This document shows positions 43,558 through 52,911 of a DNA stretch of 64,000 nucleotides, in pieces. The stretch lies in NCBI GenBank assembly GCA_016715985.1, contig JADJXD010000001.1, positions 4,464,001 to 4,528,000 on the forward strand, in the 5' to 3' direction. Under the pieces are notes generated by a model. That model was given only the letters and a program-made list of their open reading frames with translations, did not search any database and had not been told where the DNA came from. A program made the position numbers and the translations under genes. Every line of letters starts with the position of its first letter. The first letter of the stretch is position 1. Origin of the DNA: Saprospiraceae bacterium. GTDB lineage: Bacteria; Bacteroidota; Bacteroidia; Chitinophagales; Saprospiraceae.

Positions 43558-45213
43558 ATGACAGAAAAAACAAAATTTTCATCTGCTGTTAAAGGCGATA
43601 TATTTGGGGGCATTACTGCCGGAATCGTTGCACTTCCATTAGCACTCGCATTCGGTGTTCAATCCGGATTAGGGGCTGAAGCCGGACTTTATGGGGCTAT
43701 TGGGATAGGTATAATAGCTAGTATTTTTGGAGGCACAAGCACACAAATCAGTGGTCCGACCGGTCCTATGACAGTGGTATCTGCTGCATTGGTTGCTTCG
43801 CTTATTGCATTAAAAGGTAATGTTGAAACCGCACTCCCACTCATTATGCTTTGTTTTATAATGGCTGGTATTTTTCAGATTTTAATGGGTATTATTAAGG
43901 TAGGACAGTATATCAAGTACATTCCTTACCCGGTTGTGTCCGGTTTTATGACCGGTATCGGAGTGATTATCATCTTATTGCAAATTTTTCCGTCTATGGG
44001 GCATAAGTCGCCCGGAACTATTGCAGAAATCGTGAGTGATATAGACTTCCCATTTCAAAACATTAAATATGATGCTTTAATACTCACCCTGGTAACAATG
44101 ATAGTGGTGTATATTTTTCCAAAAATTACCAAAGTGGTGCCAAGTACTCTTGTAGCATTGGTTTTAGTTTCATTAGTACCTGTATTTTATCCCATGGATA
44201 TTCAGGTGATAGGGGCGATTCCGGCAGGACTTCCAAAACTCAACTTTGATTTTATGTTGGTTTTGAAAGATATACCATTGATTATTTTAGCTGCTGTTAC
44301 GCTGGCATCACTGGGAGCTATTGATTCATTACTAACCTCCGTTGTTGCTGACAATATTACCAGGACCAACCACAACTCCAACAAAGAATTAATCGGGCAA
44401 GGGTTGGGGAATATTGCTTCTTCACTCATTGGCGGAATTCCCGGTGCCGGTGCTACGATGCGTACGATTGTAAATATTGGAAGTGGCGGAACTACCAGAC
44501 TTTCGGGGGTGGTACACGGGCTGGTATTACTTTTAATTTTATTGGGTTTAAGCAAATTGGCAAGTCAGATTCCGATTCCGGTTTTATCAGGCATTTTGAT
44601 AACTGTCGGAATAAGTATCATCGACGAAAAAGGTATAAAACATATCAATAAAGTAACCCGAACGGATGCATTTGTGATGTTAATTGTACTGTTACTTACA
44701 GTATTCGTTGATTTATTACAGGCAGTAGCCGCGGGAATGATTATTTCATCAATCATTTTTATAAAACAAATGGGGGACATTACTCAGAAACAATCAACTC
44801 CGACAAGAATGAACACATCTGAAGAAAATGAAAAACTTTTTGCGGAGTATTTTGTGCCTGATGAACTTAAGAATTATGTCAATATAAAAAAGATCAACGG
44901 ACCATTGTTTTTTGGAAACAGCGAGTATTTTGTCCATTTAAGCAAACAAATTCCAGCTAATACACAGATACTCCTTATCGATTTGGAGAGGGTGCCTTAC
45001 ATCGACCAGTCAGGTCTCTATGCGCTTGAATCTGTCATCCTGAATGTCGAAAAACAGGGTGTACAGGTTTATCTCCTGCATCTGCAGGACCAACCAAAAG
45101 TTATGATGAACAATATAAACATGATACCCAGTCTGATCGAGACAGAACATCTTTTTGATGATAAAAGAACATGTATGGAATTTATTAAACAATCTATAAA
45201 TATTGAAAAATAA
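43558..45213 (+). CDS. SulP family anion transporter with STAS domain (module 2)
   Basis: A 551-residue transporter from ATG 43558 (an in-frame GTG lies 15 nt earlier). It shows DIFGGITAGIVALPLALAFG, STQISGPTGPMTVVSAALVA, GFMTGIGVIIILLQ and GGIPGAGATMRTIVNI, and a STAS domain from about 440 with LIDLERVPYIDQSGLYAL, more complete than in module 1. The stop overlaps the carbonic anhydrase start (TAATG), so the two are coupled. Bicarbonate is the likely substrate by context. Confidence 0.9.
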   Translation: MTEKTKFSSAVKGDIFGGITAGIVALPLALAFGVQSGLGAEAGLYGAIGIGIIASIFGGTSTQISGPTGPMTVVSAALVASLIALKGNVETALPLIMLCFIMAGIFQILMGIIKVGQYIKYIPYPVVSGFMTGIGVIIILLQIFPSMGHKSPGTIAEIVSDIDFPFQNIKYDALILTLVTMIVVYIFPKITKVVPSTLVALVLVSLVPVFYPMDIQVIGAIPAGLPKLNFDFMLVLKDIPLIILAAVTLASLGAIDSLLTSVVADNITRTNHNSNKELIGQGLGNIASSLIGGIPGAGATMRTIVNIGSGGTTRLSGVVHGLVLLLILLGLSKLASQIPIPVLSGILITVGISIIDEKGIKHINKVTRTDAFVMLIVLLLTVFVDLLQAVAAGMIISSIIFIKQMGDITQKQSTPTRMNTSEENEKLFAEYFVPDELKNYVNIKKINGPLFFGNSEYFVHLSKQIPANTQILLIDLERVPYIDQSGLYALESVILNVEKQGVQVYLLHLQDQPKVMMNNINMIPSLIETEHLFDDKRTCMEFIKQSINIEK

Positions 45214-45848
45214 TGTCAGAATTTTACCGAAAATTAGTCCAGAATAATAAGGATTGGGTAGCATCAAAATTAGCTGAAAACCCGGAATACTTTAAAGATA
45301 TGACTAATGGACAAAGTCCTCCGGTATTCTGGATCGGATGTTCTGACAGTCGGGTACCTGCTAATGAAATTACCGGTACAAATGCTGGAGATATGTTCGT
45401 ACATCGAAATATAGCAAATATGGTGATTCACACAGATATGAATTTGCTCAGTGTTTTGGATTATGCTGTAAATGTGCTGAAAGTGTCACACATCATAGTA
45501 TGTGGTCATTATGGATGCGGAGGGATAAAAACAGCAATGAGTAATTCGCAGGTTGGCATCATTGACAATTGGGTAAGGCATATCAAAGATGTATACAGAT
45601 TTCATGAATCAGAACTCGATGCCATCACAGATGAAACACAACGCTTCAACAGATTTGTGGAATTAAATGTCTTTGAACAGGTATTTGATCTGGCTAAGAC
45701 ATCTATAGTTCAAAATGCGTGGAACAAAGGGCAATATTTGTGGATACATGGCTGGGTTTATTCATTGGAAACCGGCTTGGTAAAGGATCTGGACATTACA
45801 TTTAAAGATAATTCAAGTCTTGGGATTGTCCACCGATTGAATATTTAG
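45213..45848 (+). CDS. Beta-carbonic anhydrase (module 2, Can-like)
   Basis: A 211-residue beta-class enzyme close to E. coli Can in pattern: WIGCSDSRVPANEI, GDMFVHRNIANMV, ICGHYGCGG-type segment VCGHYGCGGIK. Ligands are Cys43, Asp45/Arg47, His99, Cys102. Its sequence differs clearly from module 1 (which has SCIDSRTSAE), so they are not a recent duplicate. Translationally coupled to the SulP gene. Confidence 0.94.
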   Translation: MSEFYRKLVQNNKDWVASKLAENPEYFKDMTNGQSPPVFWIGCSDSRVPANEITGTNAGDMFVHRNIANMVIHTDMNLLSVLDYAVNVLKVSHIIVCGHYGCGGIKTAMSNSQVGIIDNWVRHIKDVYRFHESELDAITDETQRFNRFVELNVFEQVFDLAKTSIVQNAWNKGQYLWIHGWVYSLETGLVKDLDITFKDNSSLGIVHRLNI

Positions 45849-46373
45849 TGTTCTGACCGGCTATTGGACACAATAGAAATATGGCTCTTTTTTTTCAGAT
45901 CTCTTCATTAAAAATACTCGACTTAGCTAATGCTGAGCCAGCATTTTTTGCAGTAAACTTTGAAAAATGGCTCAAATAAAAATTTAACTTTTTATCTGGT
46001 CAGAGCAATATCTAATCAAGAGATTTTACCTTATTTTACGAATGTAATCTTTATCATTGTCCAGGAATATTTTGCGCTATAAAATATTCTAAAAAATTAA
46101 ATTTTATATTATTAGTTGAATCAATTAATAATTTTAGTAGCATACATTTATTTTAGTTCAAATAAAATATAATTTTTTCCACAATTGCATTTTTCCTTGA
46201 TCGATTTTATATAGGAGTGAAATTTATTTATTATTTTTGCGTTCATTGTAAAGTTCATTTTTTGAAAATCTTACTTGACAGGTCATAAAATCTCACAACG
46301 AATGGCTAAGTAATTTATCATTAAATCGGTTTTAAAATGGTCAGATATTTTGTTACGAACCAATCATTCAAAA
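45849..46373. other. Intergenic region upstream of the E1 gene
   Basis: AT-rich, with TATTTTTG at 46232-46239 as a candidate -7 box, 135 nt before the ATG. No repeat copy and no credible frame were seen. Confidence 0.4.
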
Positions 46374-48779
46374 ATGGCAGAACAAATAGAACATCCTATC
46401 GAAATTAACACAGAAAACACTAACGGTCAATTCAAAAACAATGTCATTCAGGATTATTGGATCTGTCTGGTGAGTCGTGAGACGTCCATTGCAGGTAGAA
46501 AAGAAGTATTGACCGGTAAAGCAAAATTTGGCATACTCGGTGACGGTAAAGAAGTACCCCAGGTAGCCATGGCCAGAGCGTTTCAGAAAGGCGACTGGCG
46601 TTCAGGATATTACAGAGACCAGACTTTTATGATGGCTCTTGGATTATCATCTGTCGAAGACTTTTTTTATCAGTTATATGCAGATACCGAAAATGATCCT
46701 TTTTCTGCCGGAAGACAAATGAACAGCCACTATGCCACCAGCCTGATTGATGAAGACGGCGAATGGTCAAATCATTTAGAAAACTATAACGTATCTTCAG
46801 ATATATCCTGTACGGCCGGTCAGATGGCCAGATCTCTCGGTATAGCAATGGCATCGAAAAAATACCGCAAAATAGATATAAAGGGCTGTGAAAAATTTTC
46901 TGATAACGGAAATGAAGTCAGTTTCGTGACCATTGGTGACAGTTCGACTTCAGAAGGTGTCTTTTGGGAAACTATCAATGCTTCCGCTATCATGAAAGTG
47001 CCATTATTAGTTGCAGTCTGGGACGATGGATATGGCATCAGTGTGCCGGTAGAAATGCAGACAGTAAAAGGTTCCATTTCTAAAGCTTTGGAAGGATTTC
47101 TGATAGATGAAAAAGGAAATGGTATCCATATTTACACCGTAAAAGGATGGAACTATCCGGAACTATGTGCAGTTTTTGAGAAAGTCACTCAAAAAGTTCG
47201 GGACGAACACATTCCCGCAGTTATTCATGTGACCGAACTCACACAACCTCAGGGACACTCTACCAGTGGTTCACATGAGAGATACAAATCAGCCAAAAGA
47301 CTGGAATGGGAAAGAGATAATGATTGTATCAAAAGAATGGGAGAATGGATGGTGGAGACAGAAATTATGACAGAAGATGAATTGGCAGAACTGCACGAAA
47401 AAGCCAAAGAGTATGTCAGATTAGCCAAAGAAAAAGCTTGGAAAACTTATACTTCAGGTATTAAAACGCATCTGACAAGATTAAAATCAATATATGAAAC
47501 GATTGATATTGCCCATAAAACGGAAGCCATCAATCATCTGGAGCAGGAGATTAACAATACTGTAAATCCTGTTTTTTCTGAAGTGGTGCATAATGCCAGA
47601 AAACTGGAAATTCAATTAAAAAGGTTTAAGTCAAAAAATCACAGTGAAATCAGTAGTTTTATTTCTGAACTGAAAAATATTGGATCAGCAAGATATCATA
47701 CGCATCTGTACAGTGAAACAAAATATGCTGCTGTCAATGTTCCGGCAGTAAAAGCAAAATACAGCGATCAATCACCTGTGATGAACGGATATCAGATATT
47801 GAATCACTATTTTGATCAGGTTCTCGAGACCAACCCGAATGTTTTGGCTTTCGGTGAAGATGTCGGACAAATCGGAGACGTAAATCAGGGATTTGCGGGT
47901 CTTCAATTAAAATATGGCAATGAAAGGGTGTATGATACTGGTATCAGAGAGTGGACCATCGTAGGTCAGGCTTTGGGAAGTGCGATGAGAGGTTTGAGAC
48001 CAATTGCAGAAATTCAGTATCTGGACTATATGGCGTATGCTTTTTCACCATTATCAGATGATCTGGCAACCTTGCGCTACCGATCCAATGGCATACAAAG
48101 ATCACCGACCATTATCAGAAGCAGGGGCCACAGACTGGAAGGAATCTGGCACGCAGGTTCTCCGATGGGAATGATTATTAATTCCATGCAGGGTATTTAT
48201 TTATGCGTACCCAGAAATATGGTACAGGCTGCCGGATTTTACAATACACTTTTGAAATCGGATGATCCAGGAATCGTCATTGAGTGCCTGAATGGATACA
48301 GACTAAAAGAGAAACTTCCCGACAATATTCTCGATTTTACAACACCTTTGGGTGTTCCGGAAATATTGGAAGCTGGTACCGATGTCACACTGGTCACATA
48401 TGGCTCCTGTATCCGCGAAGCATTAAAGGGGATCGAATTATTAAAACCCTTTGGTATTTCAGTGGAGTTGATAGACGTTCAGACTTTAATGCCTTTCGAC
48501 CTGGAAGGTATCATCGTTGAATCTTTAAAGAAAACCAGCAGGATCGTTTTTATGGATGAAGATGTACCGGGCGGAGCTACTGCATACATGATGAGGGCTG
48601 TACTTGAATCACAGAATGGTTATCAATACTTGGATGCGAAGCCGGTTACACTTTCTGCTGCTGCTCACCGCACACCATTTGGATCCGATGGTGATTACTT
48701 TACAAAACCGACCGGAGAAGATGTTTTTGATACAATTTACAACATGATGAAAGAAAGCAGACCATCTGATTTTAATTAA
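46374..48779 (+). CDS. Fused E1 alpha/beta subunit of a 2-oxoacid dehydrogenase
   Basis: An 801-residue thiamine-diphosphate enzyme joining E1 alpha (residues about 20-370; GDSSTSEGVFWETINASAI, then WDDGYGISVP) and E1 beta (about 470-800; MNGYQILNHYF, FGEDVGQIGDVNQGF, RPIAEIQYLDYM, LVTYGSCIREALKG, DEDVPGGATAYM). It decarboxylates a 2-oxoacid (branched-chain or pyruvate) and passes the acyl group to an E2 lipoyl domain. Bacteroidota often carry this fused form. E2/E3 genes are not nearby. ATG 46374 is preferred over the in-frame TTG at 46350. Confidence 0.9.
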   Translation: MAEQIEHPIEINTENTNGQFKNNVIQDYWICLVSRETSIAGRKEVLTGKAKFGILGDGKEVPQVAMARAFQKGDWRSGYYRDQTFMMALGLSSVEDFFYQLYADTENDPFSAGRQMNSHYATSLIDEDGEWSNHLENYNVSSDISCTAGQMARSLGIAMASKKYRKIDIKGCEKFSDNGNEVSFVTIGDSSTSEGVFWETINASAIMKVPLLVAVWDDGYGISVPVEMQTVKGSISKALEGFLIDEKGNGIHIYTVKGWNYPELCAVFEKVTQKVRDEHIPAVIHVTELTQPQGHSTSGSHERYKSAKRLEWERDNDCIKRMGEWMVETEIMTEDELAELHEKAKEYVRLAKEKAWKTYTSGIKTHLTRLKSIYETIDIAHKTEAINHLEQEINNTVNPVFSEVVHNARKLEIQLKRFKSKNHSEISSFISELKNIGSARYHTHLYSETKYAAVNVPAVKAKYSDQSPVMNGYQILNHYFDQVLETNPNVLAFGEDVGQIGDVNQGFAGLQLKYGNERVYDTGIREWTIVGQALGSAMRGLRPIAEIQYLDYMAYAFSPLSDDLATLRYRSNGIQRSPTIIRSRGHRLEGIWHAGSPMGMIINSMQGIYLCVPRNMVQAAGFYNTLLKSDDPGIVIECLNGYRLKEKLPDNILDFTTPLGVPEILEAGTDVTLVTYGSCIREALKGIELLKPFGISVELIDVQTLMPFDLEGIIVESLKKTSRIVFMDEDVPGGATAYMMRAVLESQNGYQYLDAKPVTLSAAAHRTPFGSDGDYFTKPTGEDVFDTIYNMMKESRPSDFN

Positions 48780-48883
48780 TTTATCATATTTTTTGATCTA
48801 TATTGCAATAAATAGTAAGAATAATGCATTTTTGCTGAGGTTTTAGAAAGTTACTTTTTGCTAAAATACATAATTCCGAAATT

Positions 48884-49609
48884 TTGTACAGTTGCCTGGT
48901 TATTATTCCGACATATAATGAAGTAGAAAATATTTTTTCTATTGTGACTGCTACATTGGATCAGGGATCCGAATTCCATGTATTAATTGTAGATGATAAT
49001 TCACCGGACGGGACATCCGAAGTGGTGCAGGACATGCAAAAAACAAATGACAAAATACATCTTCTTGTCAGAAAGGGTAAACTGGGATTAGGTACCGCAT
49101 ATATTGAAGGATTCAGATATGGACTTGAACACAATTTTGATTATATTTTTGAGATGGATGCTGATTTCAGTCATAATCCCAATGACCTTAAAAGGCTTTT
49201 AAAACCAGTCTTAGAGGGTGGTTTTGATGTAGCCATCGGTAGCAGGTATGTACAAGGCGGAGATATATCCAATTGGCCCAATGACAGAAAAATATTATCA
49301 TTCAGTGCATCAGTTTATGTCCGGATGGTCACCTGGATGCCGGTAAAAGATCCGACAGCCGGATTTATTTGCTATAAAAGGGAAGTTCTGCAAGCCATGG
49401 ATCTCAATAAAATCTCTTTTATCGGCTATGCATTTCAGATTGAAATGAAATTTTATGCTTGGAAAAAGGGTTTTAGATTAGTTGAAATTCCTATCGTTTT
49501 TTCAGACAGAGAAAAAGGTAAGTCCAAAATGCATTCAAACATCATCACAGAAGCCATCAAAGGAGTGCTATCTATTCGTCTGAATGCTTTAAAAGGCTAT
49601 TATTCATGA
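48884..49609 (+). CDS. Polyprenol monophosphomannose synthase (GT2 family)
   Basis: A 241-residue glycosyltransferase: CLVIIPTYNEVENI, LIVDDNSPDGTSEV, KLGLGTAYIEGFRYG, the DxD-type motif MDADFSHNP, and AIGSRYVQGG then FSDREKGKSKM. It lacks the C-terminal membrane helices of eukaryotic-like fusions. It would move mannose from GDP-mannose to a polyprenyl phosphate, feeding protein O-glycosylation or envelope glycans. The start is TTG 48884: no ATG exists in frame, and TTG gives the family N-terminus. It overlaps the next (decayed) gene by 4 nt. Confidence 0.87.
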   Translation: MYSCLVIIPTYNEVENIFSIVTATLDQGSEFHVLIVDDNSPDGTSEVVQDMQKTNDKIHLLVRKGKLGLGTAYIEGFRYGLEHNFDYIFEMDADFSHNPNDLKRLLKPVLEGGFDVAIGSRYVQGGDISNWPNDRKILSFSASVYVRMVTWMPVKDPTAGFICYKREVLQAMDLNKISFIGYAFQIEMKFYAWKKGFRLVEIPIVFSDREKGKSKMHSNIITEAIKGVLSIRLNALKGYYS

Positions 49610-50362
49610 AGTCTATGAAAAATTGCATCATTTTTTTTACATTAATTCTGATCTCAATCCAATTTTCCAATCGGATATACGGTCAAGAAGTCGAAATATT
49701 TAGCAGACATCACTGAGGGCTAAAAATAGGATTGACACAAATAAGATATCAGGTCAAAAACGAACCTATTTCAGGTGGTAAGGGTCATGGATGCAGTATT
49801 TCGCAACATCTTGAAAGGGATAAAACATCACTTGGAGCCAAAGGGGGGCTTTTTTTTCAACTTGCATTTTCACAACATTCTTCATTAGTCTTTGGAACGG
49901 AAATTTTATTTACAGAATCAGAAAAAAATATTTTACAGGTCTTAAATGTATAGGGGGAGTTAATGTGAGTGATTCTTAAGGGAGATTAAAATTTCAAAAT
50001 TATAAGCTATTCTTTCCTGTAGTATTCAGAATGGAGACATCTTTTAACGATATTTTTTTGGAATTAGGAGGTTGCCATGATATATTTTCAGGTGCTACAT
50101 CTAAATATGATTAAACATCTTTTCGATTTTTAGATAACAGCTGGCAACCATTACCCGAACCAATTGAATCAAGTGGCAGTGAAACTTTTACCGGATCTGA
50201 TTACGGACTTATTTTTGGGATGGGTAATGCTGATTTGCTCACTTTCCATCAACTGGTTTGCGTGCCCAATACTATCTGAGTTTATCCAAAGCAGTTCCAC
50301 TTAGATCCGACAGGTATATCAGTCAGTCGGGTATAGATTTGTCTGTAAATTTCAGGTTTTGA
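49606..50362 (+). pseudogene. Decayed outer-membrane beta-barrel protein gene
   Basis: A signal peptide (MKSMKNCIIFFTLILISIQF, then IYGQ) is followed by a stop at about codon 37, after which homologous barrel fragments appear in shifting frames. These include GGLFFQLAFSQHSSLVFGTEILF, LFFPVVFRMETSFNDIFLELGG, SETFTGSDYGLIFGMG and the last strands YYLSLSKAVPLRSDRYISQSG with LSVNFRF at the end. Together they resemble a PorT/OMP_b-brl-type 8-strand barrel of about 230 residues. Multiple stops and shifts mean real decay and not a single error. Its start is coupled to the glycosyltransferase stop (ATGA). Confidence 0.75.
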
Positions 50363-50454
50363 TCTCGGATCCACACAAACATTCTTTTTTATAATTTTGA
50401 AATGTTTAAAAATACTATTCCACCAAAATTTATAGTCAACTGCAAATAGTTATC

Positions 50455-50462
50455 TATATTTG
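50455..50462 (+). promoter_or_regulatory. Probable yajC -7 promoter element
   Basis: TATATTTG matches TAnnTTTG, 52 nt before the yajC ATG at 50514. Confidence 0.5.
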
Positions 50463-50513
50463 CAATTGCTTAAAAGCTTAATACATTTAACAAAAAAAAA
50501 TACCAACATTAAA

Positions 50514-50831
50514 ATGAATACAGCGATCATATTTATTTTACAAGGCTCTTCAGGAGGTGCTCTTAGTTTTGTTTTCCCGGCCCTGTTGCTTGCCTTCTTT
50601 TATTTCTTTTTTATCAGACCACAAACAAAAAAACAAAAGGAACAAAGTAATTTTCAGACCGGACTGGAAAAAGGAGATGAAGTGGTCACCGCAAGCGGTA
50701 TCATAGGTCAGGTGAATAAAATCGAAGATGATGCCGTCACATTACAGATAAATGACAAAACATTTATCAGAGTAGTACCGGGAGCTATATCTAAAGAAAT
50801 GACGGATCAGTACAACAAGGTAAAGAAGTAA
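50514..50831 (+). CDS. yajC: Preprotein translocase subunit YajC
   Basis: A 105-residue Sec accessory protein. It has one membrane helix (LSFVFPALLLAFFYFFFIRP, about residues 15-35) and the signature RPQTKKQKEQ. The cytoplasmic domain includes GLEKGDEVVTASGIIGQV, the hallmark of YajC. It joins SecDF in the translocon. ATG 50514 gives the usual length; the longer frame from 50460 overlaps the promoter. Confidence 0.95.
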   Translation: MNTAIIFILQGSSGGALSFVFPALLLAFFYFFFIRPQTKKQKEQSNFQTGLEKGDEVVTASGIIGQVNKIEDDAVTLQINDKTFIRVVPGAISKEMTDQYNKVKK

Positions 50832-50879
50832 CAGGATAACTTCTTTGCTTACTTCTTAATAAAGAGCTTCTTATAAAAT

Positions 50880-51731
50880 TCATTCATCCGTTTTGGATGT
50901 ATCTGAAATACGTATTCCTGCGTCTGTCATTTCTATTAGTTTTGCTTTGTACAAATTGCCCAAAGCCTGCTTGAAAACTTTTTTACTGATACCGAAATGA
51001 TTATAAACCGCCTCCGGAGAAGATTTATCATGAAAAGGCATAAATCCACCCGATTTTCTGACCTTCTCCAGCACAGCTGATGAGACTGCATCCATTTTAC
51101 CATATCCCGGTTTGTCTAATACCAAATCAATCTTATTATCTTCTCTGATTTTTCGGATATAACCTTTTATTTTCTGACCTGTCTGAAGTTTGGTAAATAC
51201 TTCATTTTTGTACAAAACTCCTAAATGTTTCTGATTGATTATAGCTTTATATCCAATGTCTGTAGGTGTCCAGATTAAAAGATCTACTTCTTCACTCGGT
51301 TCATATTCCGGCGTTGATTTATCTAAGAATTTTTCGAGTTTCATAGTGGCAGTGACCCTTTCAGTAATCTTATCCAAATAGATATATACGAGGTATGACC
51401 GTCCTTCGACCATGGTTATTTTTTGTTCGCTGAATGGCACAAGTATGTCTTTAAGAACACCCCATTCTAAAAATGCTCCGATATTTTCAACTTTCTTTAC
51501 CTTCAGGTAAGCAAATTCTCCTACCTGCCCAAGTACTTCATCCGTGGTGGCTACCGGACGTTCTTCACCATCCAGATATACAAATACCCTAACGGTATCC
51601 CCTATGTTCATGTCAGGTGTGATGTACCTTTTTGGCATAAGTATTTCACCCAGATCACCTGCATTCAGATAAAACCCAAAATCGACTTTACGGACTATTT
51701 CGAGATCATTGTATTTTCCTAATTCTGCCAC
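50880..51731 (-). CDS. CvfB/YitL family S1-type RNA-binding protein
   Basis: A 283-residue cytoplasmic protein built of S1-like beta-barrel units: GFYLNAGDLGEILMPKRY (1), AYLKVKKVENIGAFLEWG with LKDILVPFSEQ (2), and YKAIINQKHLGVLYKNEVF (3). A C-terminal winged helix follows (PEAVYNHFGISKKVFKQALGNLYK). This matches CvfB, an RNA-binding virulence/translation factor in Firmicutes. The role here is unproven. Convergent with yajC. Confidence 0.9.
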   Translation of the reverse strand: MAELGKYNDLEIVRKVDFGFYLNAGDLGEILMPKRYITPDMNIGDTVRVFVYLDGEERPVATTDEVLGQVGEFAYLKVKKVENIGAFLEWGVLKDILVPFSEQKITMVEGRSYLVYIYLDKITERVTATMKLEKFLDKSTPEYEPSEEVDLLIWTPTDIGYKAIINQKHLGVLYKNEVFTKLQTGQKIKGYIRKIREDNKIDLVLDKPGYGKMDAVSSAVLEKVRKSGGFMPFHDKSSPEAVYNHFGISKKVFKQALGNLYKAKLIEMTDAGIRISDTSKTDE

Positions 51732-51799
51732 AGTTTTTTTTTGTTTTTGTGCAATTAAATAAGATTGGTGGTAAAGATGGTAATGATCTTAAACATCTG

Positions 51800-52750
51800 C
51801 TAATTCAAGACAATAAATTTTTTGAATATACTGAATTCACTATTATTAATATTGACATAATAAATGCCGTTTTCCATTCCCGATATGTCTAAAATCTGTG
51901 TTGCACTTCCTGATAATTCTGTCGAACTGAAAGGTACACCCACACTATTGTAAATGGACATAGTTGCTTTTGCATTGTCTCTTAATCCCAACTCGATATT
52001 GACCTGTGAAGCTGCAGGATTAGGGAAGATATTGAATACTTCGATAGCGACTTTATTAGATTTTTTTACTGATTTTTTAGACTTCGAAGTTTGTGAAGTT
52101 TTACTTTCAGGAGTTCGGGTCTTTTCTGTTATGATTTCATCAGCAATTTCAGTATTTATTAGAGCAACATCCTTATCATTTTGTGTCTTTTTGCCCACTA
52201 AAATGTCTGAATGAAGAGAAAGCATTGGCATCCAGTTTTTACTTTCAGGATGCCCTTTGAAAACAATTTTTTTTAATCCTGAATCGAGGGCAAAGAGGGA
52301 AGGGTATCCTATTACATTATATAAGCCAGGTAGATCAAAGCCATTATTTTCATCCAACTCAATAATAGGGTAACTTACATTGGCCACCCAATTGCCTAAT
52401 GTACCACCGACACAACCATCTTTGCCATTCAGGCAATTCAGATTGGTGGTCATGTCTGCTTCAATCAGAAAAACCATTATCTCGTCAGTGCCTTCCGGAC
52501 CAAACTGTTCCCATATTTGCTGAAGCTTTTGTGATTGGTGGTATTCCCAGCAGGATTCGCACCAACTTGCAGTAAATTGTATCACAACATTTTTGCCGGA
52601 ATTAAGAATGGAGTGGAGATTGTAAATATTGCCTTTTAAATCTGTCAGCGTCCAGTCCGGAGCAAAATTGCCGACCGGCGAAGTAGCAGAGCCTGTCTGT
52701 GAATGACAGATGAATAAATAAAAAATAAAGGGAATATATAAATACTTCAT
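51800..52750 (-). CDS. Secreted thioredoxin-fold protein with T9SS sorting domain
   Basis: A 316-residue exported protein. The signal peptide ends near ICHSQ. The redoxin domain (residues 25-190) has VGNFAPDWTLTDLKGN and the active-site WCESC. A Lys/Ser/Thr-rich linker (190-235) leads to a T9SS type A sorting domain: FNIFPNPAASQVNIEL, then GMENGIYYVNINN, KKFIVLN. It is therefore likely displayed on or released from the cell surface, which is unusual for a thiol oxidoreductase. Single gene between cvfB and ffh. Confidence 0.85.
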   Translation of the reverse strand: MKYLYIPFIFYLFICHSQTGSATSPVGNFAPDWTLTDLKGNIYNLHSILNSGKNVVIQFTASWCESCWEYHQSQKLQQIWEQFGPEGTDEIMVFLIEADMTTNLNCLNGKDGCVGGTLGNWVANVSYPIIELDENNGFDLPGLYNVIGYPSLFALDSGLKKIVFKGHPESKNWMPMLSLHSDILVGKKTQNDKDVALINTEIADEIITEKTRTPESKTSQTSKSKKSVKKSNKVAIEVFNIFPNPAASQVNIELGLRDNAKATMSIYNSVGVPFSSTELSGSATQILDISGMENGIYYVNINNSEFSIFKKFIVLN

Positions 52751-52911
52751 TTACTATCAGCACTAAAATTGGTTATTCGAATTGCAGCGCTAATATAGAC
52801 AAATATATTAAAAAGAAATAAAGTGACAGAAAATAATATCAAAAAAAATCATAATATCAGAATGAGTTACAGTTGATTAAATTGCGCATGAACGCTACTT
52901 TCATGTATCTT

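Noticed and set aside
45849..46373. Small RNA or riboswitch before the E1 gene
   Set aside because: No conserved riboswitch core or stable stem with terminator could be recognised; the sequence is simply AT-rich.
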